From: JANLQX01 sp043775075
Lineage (GTDB): Bacteria > Actinomycetota > Acidimicrobiia > Acidimicrobiales > JANYDT01
DNA length: 9,527 nt
Assembly (NCBI GenBank): GCA_043775075.1
Contig: JAYVSS010000420.1
Span: 1 to 9,527 of the forward strand
Direction: 5' to 3'
Shown here: piece after piece, positions 6,681 through 9,527 of the stretch
How positions within the stretch are numbered: position 1 is the stretch's first letter
How the letters are laid out: every line of letters begins with the position of its first letter
Notes under the pieces: generated by a model
Database searches by the model: none
What the model saw: the letters and a program-made list of their open reading frames with translations, nothing else
What the model was told of the DNA's origin: nothing
Made by a program: the position numbers and the translations under genes

Positions 6681-7036
6681 ATGCCTGAAACATCAACAAT
6701 GCTCGCCGCAATCGAGCAGCGATCATCCACACCCGAACTAGTCGCGCTCGCCGGTTTCCTTGCCGGCTACGGCGAAGTCACTCGAAAAAGCTACGCAACG
6801 GATCTTCGAATGTTCGCTACCTGGTGCGGTGATAGTCGGCTGGGTTTGTTCGATATCAAACGTGCACATATCGAAATTGTTCGCTCGGTCAATGGTAGAG
6901 AGTGGTCGGATGCGCTCAACAATCTGTCGCAGGCTCTCCACGATCACGTCGTTCTACAAGTACTGCAACGAAGAAACAATTCATCGACCGTAATCCCGCA
7001 GTCAACGTCCGGCGTCCGAAAGTCGACGATGACCAA
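6681..7036 (+). pseudogene. Tyrosine recombinase (phage-type integrase) relic, N-terminal domain only
   Basis: The start is ATG 6681 behind AGGGG (spacing 5). The first segment has LVALAGFLAGYGEVTRKSYA, then TDLRMFATWC and IKRAHIE, the SAM-like core-binding fold of XerC/phage integrases. Similarity then moves to the next frame (LFARSMVESGRMRSTICRRL, then STITSFYKYCNEE) and again to the third frame (FIDRNPAVNVRRPKVDDDQ). Joined, these read as one normal integrase N-terminus of about 118 residues. Each shift needs one extra base, and both fall at AAA runs (6874-6876 and 6974-6976). The similarity stops near 7036, and the catalytic domain with its Arg, His-x-x-Arg and Tyr residues is absent, so the protein cannot recombine DNA. 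It abuts a second relic, and a tmRNA/tRNA-end-like sequence lies 1.6 kb away. That is consistent with an old integrated element. The frameshifts alone could be assembly errors; the loss of the catalytic half could not. Confidence 0.8.
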
Positions 7037-7084
7037 CTCCGGGATCGACGCGCCGTTCGGCGCTCAGTCGGACCGGGCCCGGCC

Positions 7085-7659
7085 GGCGAGCCTACGCCCC
7101 GTAGTGATCGGTGTTGCGGCCGCCATCGCCGCAGTTGGCCGGGCTCCCTGACTGCGCTCCCCCGACATCCCCGCAGCGTGACGGAAGGGCGCCGCGGCGA
7201 TGACCGACGCTGTCTTCGCCCACGGCGAGGGTACCTTTCGCGTCGCCGCCGTGCGGTGTGCCCTGCTCGCCTCGACGCTCGTGACCCGTTTGCGTGACGA
7301 GGGCGATGCCGGGTTGCTTGCCGGGCTCGGCATGCGCGTGGTCCTCGTGGGACTGGCGTGCGGGCTCGGCTGGTGCGGCCCGGATGGGATGGGTGGTCCA
7401 CGAGGTGAGCGCGGGCTCCTCCCGGCAGCGTGGAACGTCGTCGACATGGTGCCGTTCGCTTCGTTCATGGGCATCGGGCTGGCGGCCGGTGCGTGCGCAT
7501 CGCGGCGCTCCGACGTGCTGCGCTATCGCGGTGGTTCGGCTTTGTGTCGGCGCTCGTTGCCGTAGTGATCTCGGCGGCAGCGTCGCCTCGCCGCCGTTCT
7601 TGGCTTTCGCGCCGGATGCGATCTGGCTGATCGCCCTCGGCGTCGCCGTCAGCCACTGA
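7085..7659 (+). pseudogene. Decayed multi-span membrane protein
   Basis: Successive plus-strand frames read as parts of one small integral membrane protein. They are LRPVVIGVAAAIAAVG (from about 7090, then stops at 7149 and 7179), VAAVRCALLASTLV and GLLAGLGMRVVLVGLACGLG (frame from 7200), and WNVVDMVPFASFMGIGLAAG. Near 7525 the sense moves to another frame (RWFGFVSALVAVVISAAAS). Near 7590 it moves to the third (PPFLAFAPDAIWLIALGVAV, ending at TGA 7659). The order of hydrophobic spans resembles four-to-six-helix DUF4386-like or related actinobacterial membrane proteins of unknown function. This assignment is by resemblance only. At least two stops and two frameshifts separate the parts, so it is not expressed as one protein. 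A shorter ORF starting at ATG 7200 could be translated but would lack the last helices. It points toward the response regulator gene, tail to tail. Confidence 0.6.
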
Positions 7660-7701
7660 CTGCCGACCGGATCGGGCACGCTCATCCTGATCGTCTGCGT
7701 T

Positions 7702-8382
7702 TCACCAGTCGCCTGCGGGGGCAGTCGTCGCCTCGTTGGGTCGGACGAGCCCTGATTCGTACGCGAGTACGACGGCCTGGACGCGGTCACGCACGTTGAG
7801 TTTGGTGAGCACGGGCGCGACGTGCGACTTGACGGTCGTCTCGGCGATGAAGAGAGCTGAGGCGAATTCCGCGTTCGAGCACCCGGCTGCGACGAGTCGG
7901 AGCACCTCGGTCTCTCGGATGGACAGACGGGCGAGGCGAGCTGTAGTTGCGGTCGCTCGCGGCCGTCTGATGTAGGCCTCAATGAGCTGGCGAATGAGCG
8001 ACGGCGCGACGAGCGCATCACCCGCACGGACCAGACGTATGGCGTCGATGACGCGGTGCCGTGGCATGTCCTTGAGCAAGAAACCGCTCGCACCGGCCGT
8101 CAGCGCCTCACATACGTAGTCGTCGTGATCGAACGTGGTGAGCACCAGGATGCGGCACGGGTCGCCTCGCGCGACGAGCGCACGAGTCGCGGTGATTCCG
8201 TAGGTTCCTGGCATACGGATGTCCATCAGCACGACATCGGGCCGGGTGCGCTCGATGAGGTTCAACGACTCTGCTCCATCGCGTGCCTCACCGACAACCT
8301 CCAGGTCGTCATGGGCGTCGATGATCGCGGCGAATCGCGACCGGACGAGTTCCTGATCGTCAACAAGGACGACACGGATCAT
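7702..8382 (-). CDS. NarL/FixJ-type response regulator, orphan
   Basis: This is a 226-residue protein starting at ATG 8382, with AAAGGGA just upstream. The receiver domain (1-120) has the acidic pair Asp8-Asp9, the phospho-acceptor Asp54 (VLMDIRMPG), Thr82 (LTT) and Lys104 (FLLKD), so it should be phosphorylatable. The LuxR-type helix-turn-helix spans about 152-209 (LSIRETEVLRLVAAGCSNAE, then TVKSHVAPVLTKLNVRDR). Such proteins are transcription factors controlled by HisKA_3-type kinases, whose gene is normally immediately upstream and overlapping. Here no kinase is visible on either side, so the partner is encoded elsewhere or was lost. Several normally conserved positions differ. HVAPVLTKL has Pro where the recognition helix usually has Arg or Asn. 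NAEFA replaces NAEIA, PGTYGI replaces PGMDGI, and residue 16 is Arg where Gly or a hydrophobic residue is common. The Pro in particular may impair DNA binding. The open frame is intact. Confidence 0.9.
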   Translation of the reverse strand: MIRVVLVDDQELVRSRFAAIIDAHDDLEVVGEARDGAESLNLIERTRPDVVLMDIRMPGTYGITATRALVARGDPCRILVLTTFDHDDYVCEALTAGASGFLLKDMPRHRVIDAIRLVRAGDALVAPSLIRQLIEAYIRRPRATATTARLARLSIRETEVLRLVAAGCSNAEFASALFIAETTVKSHVAPVLTKLNVRDRVQAVVLAYESGLVRPNEATTAPAGDW

Positions 8383-8616
8383 GGCATCCCTTTAGGTAAG
8401 GGGGAATGGCGACCCCGTCTCGACCGCGCTGGACCGTGCGGCGGTCATCATTGCTGGTCAGCGCAACCGTGGCGCAGGGTCGGGCCCATCGTTAACGCAG
8501 TGTCCCGCGCGACCGCGCGCCCTTCTCGCCCATCGTCCCGGATTTCGATGCTTTTCGATAGCTATCATGCCGGCGTTTAGCCGTCCTTATTGCTGTGAAC
8601 AGCGGAAATATATTTG

Positions 8617-8642
8617 TGGAGGTGGGGGGGAGTCGAACCCGC
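8617..8642 (-). other. Degenerate tmRNA/tRNA 3'-end-like sequence, candidate attachment site
   Basis: On the minus strand, GCGGG (8642-8638), TTCGACT (8637-8631) and CCCCC (8630-8626) form the shape of a T arm. They are followed by CC and ACCTCCA. This closely resembles the 3' end of bacterial tmRNA (T arm, then an acceptor strand ending CTCCA). Departures are one mismatched stem pair, one extra C and CAA instead of CCA after the discriminator. The rest of a tRNA or tmRNA is absent: there is no matching GGAGGTG 5' acceptor strand nearby. Integrases often use such 3' ends as attachment sites and leave a copy behind, so this is a likely att remnant of a past integration. It lies in the same window as an integrase relic. 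No second copy is present in the window. Confidence 0.55.
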
Positions 8643-8716
8643 TTGGCCCGTTTTCGTTGTGGCTGGTCAGAAGGTATCTGCGCCGGTCAGGCCCATTTTC
8701 GAGGCGCCGTTCGTGG

Positions 8717-8740
8717 CCTGTCATGACCGTAGATGACAGG
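8717..8740. repeat. Perfect 8-bp inverted repeat
   Basis: CCTGTCAT (8717-8724) and ATGACAGG (8733-8740) are separated by eight bases. The 16-base centre-to-centre spacing suits a dimeric regulator with a helix-turn-helix, or it could be a recombinase arm site. It lies about 180 bases before the ATPase start and 75 bases from the attachment-site-like sequence. No T tract follows, so a terminator is unlikely. Confidence 0.55.
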
Positions 8741-8884
8741 TATTGCGCGCCCTCGCCGCGCCCTTGCGCCCTTTTCGCGCCCCGGCCTAGCGTCCGAAAC
8801 GCCGCCCGCATTGAGCACGCACTGTGGTTTTCGTGTTCGGTCCTCCGAGACGATTTTCCCCCGGCACCCGAGACGGAAACGACG

Positions 8885-8912
8885 TTAGACCCTCGGCGTT
8901 TATGGCTAGAGT
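8885..8912 (+). promoter_or_regulatory. Putative promoter giving a leaderless mRNA for the ATPase
   Basis: TAGAGT (8907-8912) fits the actinobacterial TANNNT -10 element, and TTAGAC (8885-8890) lies 16 bases upstream as a partial -35. The -10 ends seven bases before GTG 8920, the spacing expected when transcription starts at the start codon. No ribosome site precedes any candidate start, which is consistent with a leaderless transcript. Confidence 0.45.
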
Positions 8913-8919
8913 GGGACGT

Positions 8920-9527
8920 GTGTCCGGATCGTTGATCGAGCGGTTTGCGTTGGCGTCGGTGCTGTCGGCGTTGGGGGACACGCCGGTAGTGGCGGTGAAT
9001 GGTGCTCGTCAGGTGGGCAAGAGCACGCTGATGTCGGAGGTGGTGCGGCGCCGTGACGACGTTGAGTTGGTGACGCTTGATGATACGGCGCAGCGCCGTG
9101 CCGCGATGGAGGACCCCGATGGGTTTGTGGAGCGTCGAGCGAAGACGTTGATCATCGATGAGATCCAGTTGGTGCCGGCGTTGATGCGTTCGATCAAGGC
9201 CACGGTTGACCGTGATCGGCGGCCGGGGCGTTTCGTGTTGACGGGCTCCACTCGGTTGTTGGCGACGCCGGGCATGACGGAGTCGCTGGCGGGGCGGATG
9301 GAGGTCATCGAGTTGTGGCCGTTGTCGCGTGCCGAGATCGATGGCACGGACGGCGGCTTCATCGATCGTGCGTTTGGGGGTCTCGACGCAGTGTCGTGCC
9401 GGAGTGACGTGACGAAGGACGACTATTTAGATCTGGTGTGCTTGGGCGGCTTTCCTGAACCGCTCGGCCGTTCGAGGTCGCGTCGTCGGCCGTGGTTCGA
9501 CAGTTATGCCGGTGCGGTCATCGAGCG
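8920..9527 (+). CDS. AAA_14/DUF4143-type ATP-binding protein, N-terminal part (runs off right edge)
   Basis: About 202 codons of a gene that continues past the window; family members are usually around 400 residues. Counting from GTG 8920, the Walker A motif is NGARQVGKST (27-36) and the Walker B motif is LIIDE (77-81). A sensor-1-like strand, FVLTGSTR, lies at 105-112. It is followed by the family hallmark SLAGRMEVIELWPLSRAEI (122-140). LGGFPEPL (175-182) is also typical of the group before the C-terminal DUF4143 domain. These are cytoplasmic P-loop ATPases. They are widespread and often horizontally spread, and their function is poorly defined, though the C-terminal domain is winged-helix or nuclease-like. 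GTG 8920 was chosen because it follows a plausible -10 at leaderless spacing and because the family usually begins shortly before the 'ier.l...l' helix. ATG 8902, in the same frame, is the alternative. Neither has a ribosome site. Confidence 0.9.
   Translation, partial: MSGSLIERFALASVLSALGDTPVVAVNGARQVGKSTLMSEVVRRRDDVELVTLDDTAQRRAAMEDPDGFVERRAKTLIIDEIQLVPALMRSIKATVDRDRRPGRFVLTGSTRLLATPGMTESLAGRMEVIELWPLSRAEIDGTDGGFIDRAFGGLDAVSCRSDVTKDDYLDLVCLGGFPEPLGRSRSRRRPWFDSYAGAVIE

Larger units (their letters stand above)
8383..8919. other. Non-coding stretch between divergent genes
   Basis: No gene is supported in these 537 bases. It must contain the promoter of the response regulator and that of the ATPase. 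It also holds a perfect palindrome GATAGCTATC (8557-8566), an AT-rich palindrome AAATATATTT (8606-8615) next to a tRNA/tmRNA-end-like sequence, and an 8-bp dyad (8717-8740). A run of degenerate CGCGCCCT-like units lies at about 8746-8785. Open frames here (for example 8567-8935 plus) are low-complexity by-products of these elements. No remnant of a sensor kinase was recognised. Confidence 0.5.

Noticed and set aside
7092..8093. A 333-codon minus-strand open frame spanning the membrane-protein relic and half the response regulator
   Set aside because: Ser/Arg/Thr/Pro-rich with no motif, and it overlaps the response regulator on the same strand in another frame, so it is a shadow frame.
8746..8785. 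CGCGCCCT-like tandem units considered as a short repeat array or CRISPR-like element
   Set aside because: The units are degenerate, of unequal length and without spacers. They look like GC-rich low-complexity DNA.
8587..8811. A complete tRNA or tmRNA gene on the minus strand
   Set aside because: Only the T-arm and 3' acceptor-like strand are present. No complementary 5' acceptor strand, anticodon arm or tag ORF was found upstream, and the T stem has a mismatch.
8567..8935. Plus-strand ORF starting MPAFSRPYCC across the tRNA-end-like sequence
   Set aside because: Its GGGGESNPLG segment is the known artefact of translating a tRNA/tmRNA T arm, and the rest lacks coding character.

Overview
The window is high-GC DNA with strong G/C preference at third codon positions. 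It carries GTG starts, GGAGG-type ribosome sites, ATGA stop/start overlaps, a NarL/LuxR-type response regulator and a possible leaderless gene. Together these suggest an Actinomycetota-like genome. The exact lineage (for example Acidimicrobiia) is inference, and no marker gene settles it.

Layout. (1) The left edge holds the N-terminus of a nitroreductase-family protein on the minus strand (1-139). A gene-poor gap to about 493 separates it from a divergent plus-strand gene. (2) The gene at 494-3286 encodes a 930-residue exported protein with BNR/Asp-box repeats (sortilin/VPS10-like beta-propeller). A GC-rich hairpin follows it at 3314-3347, then a small exported Ser/Thr/Pro-rich protein (3376-3870). 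(3) A minus-strand cluster at 4917-3896 looks like a damaged operon. A chimeric ORF joins a nitroreductase-like fragment to an ArsR-like tail. It overlaps an intact SRPBCC/AHSA1-type gene by ATGA, and that gene overlaps a frameshifted TfoX-N-like gene by another ATGA. (4) After a gene-poor stretch comes an intact minus-strand MGT/YjiC-like glycosyltransferase (6560-5406), with a dyad-rich leader. (5) Two plus-strand relics follow: the N-terminal domain of a tyrosine recombinase with two +1 frameshifts (6681-7036), and a multi-span membrane protein with stops and frameshifts (about 7085-7659). (6) A minus-strand response regulator (8382-7702) has no adjacent sensor kinase and carries unusual residues. 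(7) A 537-bp non-coding stretch contains a degenerate tmRNA/tRNA 3'-end-like sequence, which is a candidate integration site, plus a perfect 8-bp dyad. (8) The right edge has the first two thirds or so of the motor domain of an AAA_14/DUF4143-type ATPase (8920-9527).

How it fits together. The intact genes (exported propeller protein, small exported protein, SRPBCC, glycosyltransferase, response regulator, ATPase) do not form one pathway. The common thread in 3.9-8.9 kb is decay: at least four broken genes, an integrase remnant and an attachment-site-like tRNA/tmRNA end. I read this as an old integration or rearrangement hotspot. No complete new defence or biosynthetic system is visible. The most informative signals are the fossils and the coupling between the ArsR, SRPBCC and TfoX-like genes.
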